Below, piece after piece: positions 33,979 through 46,785 of a stretch of 64,000 bases of DNA; position 1 is the stretch's first letter, and each line of letters starts with the position of its first letter. The notes under the pieces are model-generated. The model had not been told where the DNA came from. It did not search any database and saw nothing but the letters and a program-made list of their open reading frames with translations. Source of the DNA: Verticillium longisporum (lineage: Eukaryota > Ascomycota > Sordariomycetes > Glomerellales > Plectosphaerellaceae); NCBI GenBank assembly GCA_019188255.1, contig JAETXT010000001.1, positions 6,386,001 to 6,450,000 of the forward strand, in the 5' to 3' direction. Both the position numbers and the translations under genes were made by a program.

Positions 33979-35373
33979 TCACTTCTTCGACTTGCGCGCC
34001 GCCTGCCCACCTTCCGCCGCCGCCGCCTTGCTCTCCTCCTCGGCCATCATGGCCGCAATGTCGCTGGTCGCGAGCCAGGTCCTCGCGCTGTCGACGATGC
34101 GGTGCAGCGACTCGCCGCCGACGAGCACGTCGGGCAGGTTGTGGACGTCGACGCCGCTGCGGTGGTCCGTGCAGCGGTCCTGGCTGTAGTTGTAGGTGCG
34201 GATCTTGTCGCCGCGCGTAATCTTGTGCTTGGCGAGGACGTTGTCGCGCAGGCGGGCGGCCTGCTCCTCGCGGCCTCGCGGCGCAGCAGGGCGCCGCGCG
34301 AGCGCATCACCTCCCACGCGTCCTCGCGGTTGCGCGACTGCTGCCGGCTGTCCTGCATGCTGACGACGGTGCCCGTCGGCAGGTGCGTCATGCGGATGGC
34401 CGACTCGGTCTTGTTGACGTGCTGGCCGCCGGCGCCGCGCGCGCGCATCGTCTCGATGCGTAGCTCGGCCGGGTCGAGGTAAAAGTCGCTCGCCGGGTCG
34501 TCGACGTTCATGTCGCCGCCGCCACCGCCCGCGGCCTCGTGGCTGTCGGGGAACGACGGCAGCACCCAGACGGCGACGGCGCTCGTGTGCGTGCGCCCGC
34601 TCCTCTCCGTGTCCGGCACGCGCTGCACGCGGTGCATGCCCGCCTCGCCGCGGGAGGGCCCGGAGGCGCCGGCGTCCTTGATCTCGAGCACGGCCTCCTG
34701 CAGCGGCTCCTCGCCCGCCGACGTCGACGCGCTGCCGGCGCCGTCGGCCATTTCGTACTTGAGCGCCACGGCCCGGTACCCCATGTACGCGCAGTACTGC
34801 TTGTACATCTTGAACACGCTGTCGGCGAAGAACCGGCTCTCGAGGCCGCGGGGCCCCGGCCGGACCCGGACCAGGCACGGCATGTGCGCGAAGGGGTCCT
34901 TGGGCGTCAGCGACACCGACAGCTGCCGCGACAGCGTCGAGAGCTGCGTCTGCGTCGTCGAGAGCTCTTCGCTCGCCAGCTGCCGCAGCTCGGCGTCGGG
35001 CGAGCTGAGCAGCGTCGTGAGCTCCGTCACGGACGACTGCGCCGCCTCCCAGTCGCTGAGGGCCGACACCACCGACGACAGCTCGCCTATGCGTCGGGCC
35101 GTCTTGGGGTCGAAGTTTTCCGACTGCGAGACCTCGAGCTGGTCATGCTCGGCTCTCAGCTTGCGTGCTCGCTGGAGGAGGGCGGGTGGGAGGCTGGCGC
35201 TCGCATCTGGGGTCGTGGACGTCAGTCGTCTGTTCGGAAGGCAGGGGGAAGGGGCATTGTCGATCAAGAGCATTCTCACCTGTGCTAGCGCGGCGAAAAA
35301 AGGCCAGAGGCGGTGACCTGGGCTTTGCCAGAGCCCTGATGCAGCTGCGACATATCCATGGTGTCGCCAGCAT
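33979..35373 (-). CDS. MRF1: Mitochondrial peptide chain release factor 1 (frame break near 34.27 kb)
   Basis: Exon 1 (35373-35280) encodes a presequence MLATPWICRSCIRALAKPRS. A 73-base intron ends at CCCCAG so that exon 2 (35206 on) joins in phase as ...RRASTDASASLPP. The body has helical domain 1, SRFFADSVFKMYKQYC (PCRF domain), EAGMHRVQRVPDTERSGRTHTS, and the catalytic RIETMRARGAGGQHVNKTES with GGQ near residue 300. The codon-recognition region between them fits class I RF1. After VMRSRGALLRRE the frame breaks at about 34269; the correct continuation, LRDNVLAKHKITRGDKIRTYNYSQ..., lies in the next frame and ends at 33979. A missing G in the GCG-GAG junction would restore it. The protein terminates translation in mitochondria. 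Confidence 0.88.
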
Positions 35374-35841
35374 ACTTTGTTTGCCAAGAGTCGTCTCGTG
35401 GATGGTCTGGGGAAAGAACTTGAACGAGGTCAAGCTGCCTCTTGAATTAGACAGAGCATCGGCCAGCTGTCGCCGGCTGTGCGGCCTGTCCAGCTTATGT
35501 CATTCGGGGACCCCCTTTGAATACCTACCTAGGCACCTGAGGAACATGTAGGTACATCAATTCCGACTCGAGATGTCTTGCGATCCTGAATATTCGAGTC
35601 AAAAAATCCTTTCCATCTAACATGCATTGGCAAATGCACTGCATTGCGGAAATACCCACCATGGTCAGTGAAAGGGCGCAGAGCGAGGGATGCATCATTG
35701 ACTCACGAGCTCGCTCGGCCTCTGGTGTCCCAACGACGATGATAACCGCGCTTCACGACGTTCCTTATAAATGGCATGGTGCCCAGACAGACACAACACA
35801 CGCACGTCTCGTCCACCAGCATCCCACACCATCAACGCACC
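35374..35841. promoter_or_regulatory. Divergent upstream region of MRF1 and GST
   Basis: 468 bases. TATAAA at 35766-35771 is 71 bases before the GST start. TACCTACCTAGGCACCTGAG at 35522-35541 carries the CCTAGG palindrome found elsewhere in this window. Confidence 0.45.
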
Positions 35842-36528
35842 ATGGCGACCCTCTACATCGGCAACAAGCGCTACTCCTCCTGGTCCATGCGGCCCTGGGT
35901 CCTCATGAAGGCCCTCAACATACCCTTTGACGAGAAGATCTTCTTCTTCGCGCCGACCATCCGCCAGCCCGCCTTTGACGCCTTCTCCCCATCCGGCAAG
36001 GTCCCGACCCTCGCCCTCGCCGACGGCACCGTCGTCCACGACTCGCTCGCCATAGTCGAGTACCTCGCCGAGGACCACCCGGCCGCCTGGCCCCGCGACC
36101 GCGCCGCCCGCGCCTACGCCCGCTGCGCCGCCGCCGAGATGCATTCGGGCTTCCCCGCCCTGCGCAGCCAGTGCGGCATGAACGTCGGCCTGCGCGTCGA
36201 CGTCGGCGTCCCCGACGACGCCCTGCGCCGGGACCTCGACCGCATCGACGCCCTGTGGACCGAGGGGCTCACGCGCTTCGCCGGGCCCTGGCTCGCCGGC
36301 GCCGACTTTACCGCCGTCGACGCCTTTTTCGCCCCCGTCGCGAGCCGCCTGCAGACCTACGGGCTCGCCCTGTCCGCCGACGCCGACGCCTACGCCCGCA
36401 GGCTGCTTGCGCACCCGGCTGTCGCCCAGTGGGTGGCCGAGGGTCTCGCGGAGACGGCGCGCTGTGAGATGCACGAAGCCGATGTCGTTCGCGACGGGCG
36501 CAAGATTGTGGAGGACCTTTGCAAGTGA
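35842..36528 (+). CDS. Glutathione S-transferase, bacterial-type
   Basis: Single exon, 228 residues. The N-terminal thioredoxin-like domain starts MATLYIGNKRYSSWSMRPWV, the NKxYSSWSLRPW block of bacterial GST-like proteins (catalytic Ser within SSWS), and includes SGKVPTLALADG (cis-Pro) and VVHDSLAIVEYLAE (glutathione-binding Asp-Ser). The all-helical C-terminal domain follows with LTRFAGPWLAGADFTAVDAFF. It detoxifies electrophiles by glutathione conjugation in the cytosol; the true substrate is unknown. No intron and bacterial-like sequence suggest old transfer from bacteria, though such genes are scattered widely in fungi. A TATA box lies 71 bases upstream. Confidence 0.9.
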   Translation: MATLYIGNKRYSSWSMRPWVLMKALNIPFDEKIFFFAPTIRQPAFDAFSPSGKVPTLALADGTVVHDSLAIVEYLAEDHPAAWPRDRAARAYARCAAAEMHSGFPALRSQCGMNVGLRVDVGVPDDALRRDLDRIDALWTEGLTRFAGPWLAGADFTAVDAFFAPVASRLQTYGLALSADADAYARRLLAHPAVAQWVAEGLAETARCEMHEADVVRDGRKIVEDLCK

Positions 36529-36970
36529 GCTGTTTCGCTGGCAGAAGAAAAGGACGTAACTTGAGACCCTGAAATTCTTCGTGTACAGGTAGGGGGTCTT
36601 TTGCCAAGGGGAAACGAGACGCACAGATACTGTCTGGTTGGTGGCCCACTGTTATATCCTTCCTTTTTTCCCTTGGCCGGGAGTGTTCCTCTTCTTGAAT
36701 TTGGACCCCTCATTCCTGCTACAGAAAGCTTGCAATGACCAGCATTCCATATTATATCACAAAGACAAATCATAAATCATCAAGTTCGCCACGAGTCGTT
36801 ATTATTACGATCATCTACAGCATATCCTTCATGTACACGGCAGACTCATGCCGGCCCTTCGCCTGTCCATTTCCTTTTCGGTCGATATGCGTGGTATCTT
36901 AAAACATTACGTGCCGCGTGCGGCATGGGGTGGTGGTGGGTGAGCGAGCAACATATGGTTATGGAGCTCT
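36529..36970. other. Convergent 3' intergenic region
   Basis: 442 bases between the GST and CFEM stops, AT-rich in the middle. No gene or repeat is seen. Confidence 0.35.
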
Positions 36971-37657
36971 TTACAGGGCAACGGCGGCGGCGATGACACC
37001 GGCAATAGCCCAGCCGGCGGCCTGGACGCGGCCGGCAGCAGAGTCACCACCGGCAGCAGTGGTCTCGGTAGCAGCACCGGAGCTGGTGGCATCGGCAGAG
37101 CCAGTGGTGGTGCGGGAGCCAGTGGGGGCGGAGGCGGTGCTGTTGGAGCCAACAGTGGAGGTGGACGAGCCGGAGACAATGACGGTCTGGGAAGCGACGG
37201 TGCTGGTCACGGTCTCGGTGGCGGAAGCAGAGGCAGAGGCCGAATCAGAAGCGACGGGAATGGTCTCGATGTTGGAGGCAGAGACAGTGGCGGTGGTGGC
37301 GGCAGCAGAGCCGGAGGCACCGCCAGCGTTGCTGCAGAGGCCAGTGGCGAGGCGGAGGGTGTCTGCAAGAGTTGTCAGAGGGGTTGTTCGTCATCAGACG
37401 TTCACACAGGAGTCTCTGAACGTACCGGCAACCTGGGTCTCGGAGCACTGGGAGCTGGCAAGGCAGGGCTGGACCGAGGCCTGGATGCTGTCGAACTGGG
37501 AGCAGATGCAGGTGAAGTCGCTGATGGAGCAGTCGGCGCTGCTGATGCCCTGGGACAGGCAGTTCAGGGCGCAAGAGGGGATCTGGCTGATGATGCTGGT
37601 GACATCCTGGGCGCGAGCCAGGGCGACGAGGAGAGCGGCAGCGGCGGCGTACTTCAT
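36971..37657 (-). CDS. CFEM-domain GPI-anchor-type cell-surface protein
   Basis: Two exons, 37657-37426 and 37362-36971 (intron 63 bases, phase 1), give 207 residues. A signal peptide (MKYAAAAALLVALARAQD) precedes a CFEM domain with its eight Cys: IPSCALNCLSQG, SADCSISDFTCICSQ, VQPCLASSQCSE, and a last Cys in ATGLCSNAGG after the splice. The Asp in the DFTCIC block is the usual heme-iron ligand. A Ser/Thr-rich stalk (about residues 95-190) ends in a hydrophobic tail GWAIAGVIAAAVAL, a GPI-attachment signal pattern with no cytoplasmic charge. CFEM proteins act in heme/iron capture, adhesion and cell-wall structure; the specific role here is unknown. Confidence 0.93.
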
Positions 37658-39341
37658 TGTGACGGTTGGTAGAGAAGCAAAGGCTTTCGTAGGTGAAGCG
37701 TGTGGGTTTGAGTTGGAGATGGGATTCAAGCTTGGATGAGTAGCAGGTTGATGAAGAGCAGAGAAGAAGGAAGAGAAAACCCGAACGGCGAAAAGCTGGG
37801 AGGAAGGAGGCGTTCTTAAGGTCCTGCCCGTGGTAGCTAGGTAGGCAGGTAGTTCACATCCGTTCATCAGAGGGTCCAAGGCAAGTGCGCGGAAGACTGC
37901 AGTGCCCTTTCCTTCCTTCCCTGCATGCTTGGCTCCCCGTCCACCCCAGGCGCCAGGCAGCCCCTACCCCAGTTCGATGACCCCGGGCCGCACTTGCTCG
38001 CACTAGTCCTGAACCGCGACTTACATCCGGGCAACATATTGATGATCCCTCCCCAAGCTGATTCGATCTGAGTGAGCCTGCCCCAGTGCTGTGTGGTCTT
38101 TCTTGCCGTCGCAGCTGGGGAGGGATCCACATGGGATATCCCCATCGACATCCACAAACGGCACGGTTACGTACCACGATCAGGCCCGAGCCAGCATAGC
38201 GCACCCCCATCGACCCCTGCGTCTGTGGCTTGTGCCTGGTCTTGTTGATGCGCCGACTCCATTCCGCCTGCTCCCATAGGTCAATGGTCGCTGTGTGGAC
38301 CGCCCTGACATGTGGAGCCGGCACGGGCCCAGGTCTCTCTGGCTTCGGACGGAAAGCGACAGATAGGAAAAGTCTGGGCAGGAACGAGGAACGAGGAACA
38401 CGACTGGCAGTCGTTTGGTCTTGCCGCCGGTTCTAGACAAAGCGTAGTAAGGGGCAGCGACTCAGACATGGCCACAGCCTGGCCCGCTGGCTCTATTGAT
38501 CTCATGGCCTAAGCGTGCAATTTCGCAGAGATCATCTCGACCTGTTCCAGTCACCATTTGAGAAGATGCGGAGAGGAGGCCGCGGAGGGAGGTACATGTA
38601 AGAACGTCCGCTGATGCAGTCGTCGTCGTCGTCGTCGTCGTCGTTGGTCCTCGCCGCCGCTGTCTCCGAGATGTACTGATCGACACCAGTGGCGCTCGTA
38701 TTTGCTTCACATGCCGGTATTGTGCCGCGTAGGCCGACGGCAATGCATCGTTACAGCTACGAATCGGAGCTGCAGACTCGGCTGCTGCTCCTACTGCATT
38801 CGGCGACGGGGAGGACTGCGAGGGCAGCTCAAGAGTCAAGAGGCGAGGCAAGGCGCAAGGTACGTAAGCTCCCGAGCCCACACAACCTCACCCCCGGAGT
38901 CGCCAGCATCAGACTCTCCACATCGAACGCCCTGTGCCACGAGCTAGTCTACTGTTGTTGGGTTCCCACTCATCGGGTGGAAGGCGGGTGGAGAATATCT
39001 TGCTTGGTGCAGCGAACTCCTGGGGAGCTGGGGGAGGCCTGAGAACAAGCCTTCGTCTCTCCCGCGTCAGGTCAACAAGACCCTTGCCAAAGTCTGAAAG
39101 TTTGCTTGCAATCGCCTGTGCTGAGCTAGCCATGGAAAGTATTGGAAATCTCGACCGCAGTGCACACTCAAAGGAAGAAGCAATGGGCAATATCCCCGAT
39201 CGATCAGACCCATCTGATCAAACTCTGATTGAGGAGGGCACCGTTGCACCGACGTTGATCCGACGACCGGCCCGTGGTTCGCGCTTCTGCTGCTACTGGT
39301 GTGACAAAGAGGTCCCTCCTCTGTCTCCCCGGCTGCCCGCC
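37658..39341. other. Intergenic region
   Basis: 1.7 kb upstream of the CFEM gene. It has a TAGGTAGGCAGGTAG motif at about 37838-37852 (some 180 bases from the CFEM ATG) and a (GTC)n microsatellite at 38619-38644. Short frames show no domain. Confidence 0.3.
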
Positions 39342-39610
39342 CAAGAGGGGAACAAAAAAATCGAGACTCCACAACCACTACCTACTACCTACCAACCCGT
39401 TAATCGGGCTGCTACCCTCGGCTTTCCGAGACGCCAACGTAGTCAAAAGGACGTTTTTTTAATATAGGGAATTTTTTGAGAATTTAGGAAATCGGCTATA
39501 CTGATGATCTTGGATTTTTTTAGGGGTATTATAGTGCTGATATCTTGTAAAAATGGTAGTTGTAGTGGTTGCAGCATTAATGGAGTCTCGATTCTTTTGT
39601 TCCCCTCTTG
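39342..39610. mobile_element. Small inverted-repeat element with 5-base flanking duplication
   Basis: The left end CAAGAGGGGAACAAAAAAAT... (39342 on) is matched in reverse complement by the right end finishing at 39610, with 28 of 29 positions identical, and similarity goes on (CAACCACTAC) after an 8-base offset. CCGCC flanks it on both sides (39337-39341 and 39611-39615), consistent with a 5-base target duplication. The 269-base unit is AT-rich inside and encodes nothing. It looks like a MITE. The superfamily is not identified. Confidence 0.7.
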
Positions 39611-41386
39611 CCGCCCACGCTCGCGCTGCTCACTCGTCCCTCGCTGCTCAGACATGGCGCATTGCCATCTCCACCAGCACGCCCAACGGCACAAGCATCT
39701 TGCTTGTCTTGCCCTCAGCACGAGGCTGGACCTGGTTCGCAGCCGCATCCGCCTTTGGAGGCCAAAAACGGCCCTAGTCCATGGGTCGCGATCCTGCGTC
39801 ATCCCGCCTGTGCACAAAAGCAATCATGCTCTCTCCACATGCGTGGAGAGCGCGCAACTTGTCACGTCCAATTGGACCATCTCAATAACATCCTCCAGGA
39901 AAGTCGGCACACTAGTCCACAATTTTCACGACCAGCCCCTCATGCACCTGAAAGGTACGTGAAACGTTGGGCGCTCTCGCTGCCATCTCTGTGGTTGGTC
40001 TCTCCAAGCCATGTTTGCGTGCCTGCCTTGACAAAACGCAAAGCTGAGAGCTCACAATCACATGCTTGTTCAGAGGGCCAAACAAGGACGGTAGCTTGCT
40101 GCCGTACCATTGTGACCGGCAATCTAGCTCGGTTGTTTAATTATGTTACATTTTAATCGGGGCGACGGCTCCCGTCCACGGCATTCTTGAACCCGACGCA
40201 TTCCTCGCTGACTCAAGAAAGAAAAATAGCGGCCTGCTTGTCGAACCCGCAACCTTCCCCGGATCGTGTGTACCAGTTGCTAAAAATGCGATCGATGTGT
40301 GGCTTGGTTCGCAGCATGCAGGTCTCGGCCTTCATCCGTTGTTAAGCTTGAGCCTATTTTATCGCAGGCCTGACCTTCGATCCGATTATGTGGTGGCTGA
40401 GGCCGGGCTCCCGCGAGTAAGGCTTCCCAACAAAACACCACGGAGTTTTCCGAACGGCCAAGGTTTTCTCGGCCTCCGCGATATGACATCCAGCCATTGA
40501 GCAAGTGCCGTTGAATCGGTTTGGTGGCCCCTTCAATGTGATCCTTTTCAGAGTTGGCTGCTGAGCGTTCTGGGCAAAGAAATCCGGCTCATATCACATG
40601 ATACTCGAAAAATCCAGGTGTTAGTACTCGGTTTGATCGCTTGCGAGCTTATCGCTTGCGAAGCATTTGCGACAGTCTATGGTAATTATCGTGTGGAGAA
40701 TGGCTTCCGCAGGCGCCAATATGCAGTTCATCAAGCAGGATATCTAACAATAGCACTGCTTCTTTCAGGGTTGGCATACTGACTCTGATCGCCTTCACTC
40801 AATGCCGTGCGCTTGCGGTCTCGACTGGAAATACCAGCAGGGCAACAACCAACGCCAAGGTTGCCATCATTGACACAATGGCCATCCTCCGTATTCCGTC
40901 CGTCCATAGTACTGGGCCCACGTTGTCCTGTGCTTCGGCCCAGCTCCTTCGAAAATGCACAGAATTGATTCTCTTGGAAGCGGATTCGTACCTTCGGCCC
41001 AAGTTTGTAAGCCAAGAGTGACGTGCACAATACATCAACTCACATTGAAAGAGTAGCTGGAAACATAGGGATGAAGATATGAAAGTGCCAAAATTGTCCA
41101 CTCATCATACAGCTTCAAGTACCTCAATCTGTGGTTTGATGCCGATTGCGGCAGATACAGCGTGTAGTTGTTGGGTCTGCCGCATGGCGCGCAGCTTATA
41201 CCCCTCACAGTGTCTCGTGCGAGCGGTTGTGTCGCACTGTATCAAGCTGCCCCGCGCATCGCATCGCAGCGCCCACGCCACCTCATCGCGGGGCACACAG
41301 GCGACTGGCAGGCTTACCACGTCACAACTCGCAATCTTGGAGCGCACAAAACTCCTCATGACAGCGACCGCCGCCCGCTAGTCATC
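39611..41386. other. Intergenic region, gene-poor
   Basis: 1.8 kb with no supported gene. A pol III-like A/B box pair on the minus strand (about 40224-40284) is noted in the rejected list. Fragments here look like degraded repeat DNA, but no clear element end was found. Confidence 0.3.
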
Positions 41387-42066
41387 ATGCCGGAGAAAAA
41401 GGTTTCTGTGCTCTTTGTTTGCCTCGGCAACATTTGTCGGTCGACCATGGCCGAGGGTGTCTTCCGTGAGATCGCCAAGGAGCCGCAGTACAAAGACCTC
41501 ATTGGGAGGATTGATTCGTCAGGCACTGGTGCGTTGGATGCCCCGGGACCCCCGAACTGGCCCTCACTGCCACCATCTTCCCGCTGCCTCATGCTGATAT
41601 GATACTGGGAACTAGGGGCTTATCATATTGGAGAGGGTCCTGACCACAGGACAATGTCGACGTTGGCGGCTCACGGCATCACCGACTATGTGCACCACGC
41701 GCGCAAGGTACGCTCTGCTTTTGTCTTCACCACCCCCCTACTCCCTCCACCACCTGAACGACATGTGGCTGACAGTTCTCGTTTGTCCTCGATCAGGTAC
41801 GTCTCTCCGACTTTGACGACTTTGACTACGTCTTCGCCATGGACCGCCACAACCTGCGCGACCTCGAAAGCCTACAGCAGCGCGGCAAGCCGGACTCGCG
41901 CGCCAGGGTCCAGCTCTGGGGCGAGTACTCGGGTTCGAAGAAGGCGGAGGAGGTGGACGATCCCTACTACGGCGGCAAGCAGGGGTTCCAGACTGCGTAC
42001 GAGCAGTGCACGCGGTTCTCCCGCAACTTCCTCGCTGATGTTTTCCCCCACGTCAAGACGGCCTAA
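41387..42066 (+). CDS. LTP1: Low-molecular-weight protein-tyrosine phosphatase
   Basis: Three exons, 41387-41528, 41616-41707 and 41797-42066, give 167 residues, normal for the family. The catalytic loop VLFVCLGNICRSTMAEGVF (Cys-X5-Arg-Ser) is near residue 13. The general acid Asp is in VDDPYYGG near the C-terminus. Other family blocks are IDSSGTGAYHIGEGPDHRTM and FDYVFAMDRHNLRDL. Introns are 87 and 89 bases; the first splits a Gly codon and both joins hold frame. Yeast Ltp1 and fission-yeast Stp1 are close family members. The in vivo target is not known from sequence. Confidence 0.95.
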
Positions 42067-43456
42067 GCCTGGCTGGTGAGGCGGGCACCAGGTGGAAGGA
42101 CGGGGGCTATCTATTTTGTTGTGCGATGGCCGGGCCGTCGTGTGTGTATGTGGTGTTGCTATAGACGGAGATACCCAACAATGCATGGCAATAAATCTTA
42201 CAGCAAAGGCTGACGGGCGGCTCGCAACCGCGTCTGAGCTCGGGCAAGATGTAAAGTTGGGGGAGCCAGATCTCTCCTTGTCCAGACTAGGCAAAGCATA
42301 TATGAAGGGCCGATGCGAATAGCTCGGCAGGTACCTAGGTCAGCTGTCCACCACGGTTCGTCAGCCGAGCCAGTGCAACCCAACTCCAAGGGCCGGGACG
42401 AAGGGCGATGGATGGGAAGGGGGGGCTCGGCTCGGCTCCTCTCGGCCCTTTGGATCTGACCTCAGCCCTACCAGGCCGGCTGAGGGTGACAGGTTGACCT
42501 ATTTCTCGGGGCATGTCAGCTCAGGCCTGAAAACGGAACAGCCGCAGTGGATCTAATGACAGTCTGGCGGACGACAGCTTTTAGCCTCGAAACCCTGAAG
42601 GCAGTTTTGACGGCGTGGGAAAGATGCCGAGGGAGGGCGCAGAGCAATTGACGTCGAACAATGCCACTGCAGCCTGCGTGCTCGTAGACTCGTGGAGACG
42701 AGAACCGCGACAGGCGCATGGCTATCAGGCATCTCGAGCTTCATCTGATTGTCGCGCGGTTACAGATGATTTCTGGCTGTGGGCTACGCCAATCAGACGG
42801 CGGCAAGAGCTGCCCGTCACAGAGCGTGGCAGAGGGGGGGGCTTGAATACGCCCCCAAAAGACAGGCGGGCGACAAATCAGGCCGCGGTGGGAGGCTGAC
42901 GGTGGGGCGGGCAGCTGCTTGGCCCCCTGCTCCTGCTTCCAGGTTGTTGCCTTTCACGGGTGCTCTTGCTCTTTCAGGTGCCGTCGAGCGAACGAGCGAA
43001 CGAGCGAGCGAGTGAGCAAGCAAACGGCCCAGACGTGGAAAGAACGAGAGGTTCTTTCTTTCTTTCTCTCTCTCTCTCTCTCACCCCCATACCTCCCCTT
43101 TCCCAACCGCTCTTCTCCCAGACGACTTTTTTTATTGCGTTCCTCGTCCTTCCTGCGCTTTCCTCTTGCCTCGAGGTTGCTTCTTGCACAAAAGGTCGAC
43201 CGACGACCCCTCCTCTCGCTCAACTCCCTCACTCAGCCCACCAACGCCGATTGCTGCCCCGCCCCGACTTCCCCGCCTCACCTTCGGGACCCCGCGTGCA
43301 CGCAAGCTTACCCAGAACGCCGACCGCAGCAAACAAAGAAGAACCGCCCCCCCTCAGCCTCGACACCTCGACATCTCGACATCTCGACATCTCGACATCT
43401 CGACAACTCGACACCTCGACAACTCGACACCTCGACACACCTTGTCGCGCGCAAAC
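42067..43456. promoter_or_regulatory. Upstream region and leader of the SLT2 gene
   Basis: 1.4 kb. It holds AGGTACCTAGGT at 42329-42340, GAGCGAAC-type repeats at 42985-43023, a C/T tract at 43052-43082, and an 8-base tandem repeat ending 17 bases before the ATG. Long pyrimidine-rich leaders are common for this MAP kinase gene. Confidence 0.45.
43360..43439 (+). repeat. 8-base tandem repeat in the SLT2 5' leader
   Basis: Ten exact-length units of TCGACATC/TCGACACC/TCGACAAC/TCGACACA, with variation only in the last three bases. The array ends 17 bases before the ATG at 43457, so it is probably in the 5' UTR. Confidence 0.88.
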
Positions 43457-45022
<1,566 letters not shown>

Positions 45023-45967
45023 TGGACGCCTCTGGCGCAGAGCAAAGAGGAGGATGGCAAGAGGACGGAATGTATGAGCAAAACGGGGTCTGGACGGGCC
45101 AGGTCCCGAGGCACTCGGATTGGATTTTTCATGACAAGTCTTGTTCTTCGACGTATGTTCCACCATGATTTTGGACAGAGGTGATTGGGTGAGGGGGTTC
45201 CCGGCTGGAGCAGGAGCAGGACACATGACGGAGCTCGGGCATGCGGCAGGTGGGAGCAAGACGGCCAGATGTCGGCTTCCAATAGCGAATGAATGAACAA
45301 GAATTCCAGCTGGAAGTGGCTGCAGTAAAGTGACGTGACCAGGGGGCGTGTTGTGTTGATTGAACCAATGTGACTTTGTTTGCCAAATCTCGTGTGCTGT
45401 ACGAGGTCACCACGTCCAACGAGACTACACGACAGGGACACACAGGGACACCCACAGGGAACATCCAGCTACAGCCAAGTCTTCAGACGGAACTAATACG
45501 TTACGATTCAGCAATGATGGAGCAGTGAAGAATAATGGGTGATGAACTATGGTAAACCCCAAACGCCTCAAGCCCTTAGATACACTCTGCCCGCATGTCC
45601 AGCCCCCGCGACTATGTACGCGCGACGAAACCTCCCAAAGCAGGACCAGCCTGTCCTGCCCCGTTCCCGCGCCGAGCCCGATTAATAAGATAAGAAAGGG
45701 TGGTCTCGTGGCCGTGCCACGCTTTATGTGAGGGAGAGGGGGGATAGATCCTAGACTCATGGTGATGAGCCAGCCCCGCAACTCCAAGACTTCCGCGGCC
45801 AATGCTGACAGGACGATGATAAAAGAAATCAAGAAAAAAAAATGGACCGTGAAACGACCGTCTATGATGAATGCCCCCCGTTTTTTTTTTGGTTGTGGGA
45901 GAGCGGACTGAGCTAGCTGTCCCAATGCAAGGATATGACCGAAGAACCAAGTGGCGCGAGAAACATT
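45023..45967. other. Convergent 3' intergenic region
   Basis: 945 bases between SLT2 and the DUF3455 gene, both ending here. AGGGACAC short repeats occur near 45434-45455. Homopolymer runs (A8 near 45834, T10 near 45882) are present and no gene is seen. Confidence 0.35.
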
Positions 45968-46785
45968 CTAAGCGCTGCCGTAGAGCCAGTAGTAGGTGGC
46001 GTAGGGTACGCTCTGGGGCTTGTCGTCGACGCACGCCTCGGGCTTGCCGCCGGCGGTGATGACGCGGTAGACGGCGGTGAAGCCACGGCTGCCAGGGTTG
46101 GCGCCGAGGTTGAGCCAGGCAACGGCACCCGTGCCAACGGGACCGGGGTCTGCGCTGGCGGGAGCGGGGGCATCACCGACCTTGAAGGCCTTCAGGACGG
46201 AGGCCTTGGCGTCGGCCTCGGAGGTGCCGGTCAGGAACGTGGGAACGCCAGCGCCGTCAAAGTAGTGGAGGCCGAGGAAGGGGACCTGTTGGCCGGGAAT
46301 ATCGAGTGGGGCTGGGGCCTTGAAGGGGTTGGAAGCGGAGGCGCCGAACTTGGTGGTGCCGTCGGAGTTGAGGGGCAGCGGGGTGCCCCAGAGCGCGGTT
46401 GTCGTCAGGGCATTGAAGAGCTCGACTGAGGGGAGGGCTTTGGGTCCGCGACCGGGGTAAAGGGCAGTGGCATCGTACAGAACTGCGACGGCGCCGGTGG
46501 CCTTGGCTGCCTGGCCGGCAGCACAAGTGTAGTTCTGAATGCCGTGGCCGACGGCGATGTACTTGAGAACACTGCCCTGAGCTGGTGCTGCGAGCTCCTT
46601 TGCTGGTGAGTGTGTTAGTAAGGAGACACGATGAGGCTGTAAGTGGGGGGGTTGCTGGACGTACCGCCACCGTTGACAGGAAGTGTGGGCGTCTTCTGCG
46701 CACAGCTGCTGCTCTCTTGCTTACGGACGGGCGAAGCAGCGGCGAGCGCCAGGGAGGCGAGGAGGAGGAGTGACCTGGCGAGCAT
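45968..46785 (-). CDS. Secreted DUF3455-family protein
   Basis: Two exons, 46785-46665 and 46602-45968 (62-base intron with a perfect TACTAAC branch point at 46615-46621, phase 1), give 251 residues. A signal peptide (MLARSLLLLASLALAAASPV) precedes KYIAVGHGIQNYTCAAGQAA, GAVAVLYDATALYPG and a C-terminal half with VGTGAVAWLNLGANPGSRGFTAVYRVITAGGKPEACVDD, ending TYYWLYGSA. This is the pattern of the fungal DUF3455 family (often mislabelled malate dehydrogenase). It has no catalytic motif I can name; function unknown. Two conserved-looking Cys are in the second half and the N-terminus. Confidence 0.87.

Noticed and set aside
34510..35316. Long plus-strand frames opposite MRF1
   Set aside because: Antisense shadows of a GC-rich exon; the RF1 motifs are on the minus strand.
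40224..40291. tRNA or SINE-like sequence on the minus strand
   Set aside because: TAGCAACTGG and GGGTTCGA resemble pol III A and B boxes and are about 30 bases apart, but no acceptor or anticodon stem can be drawn and no other copy is seen in the window.
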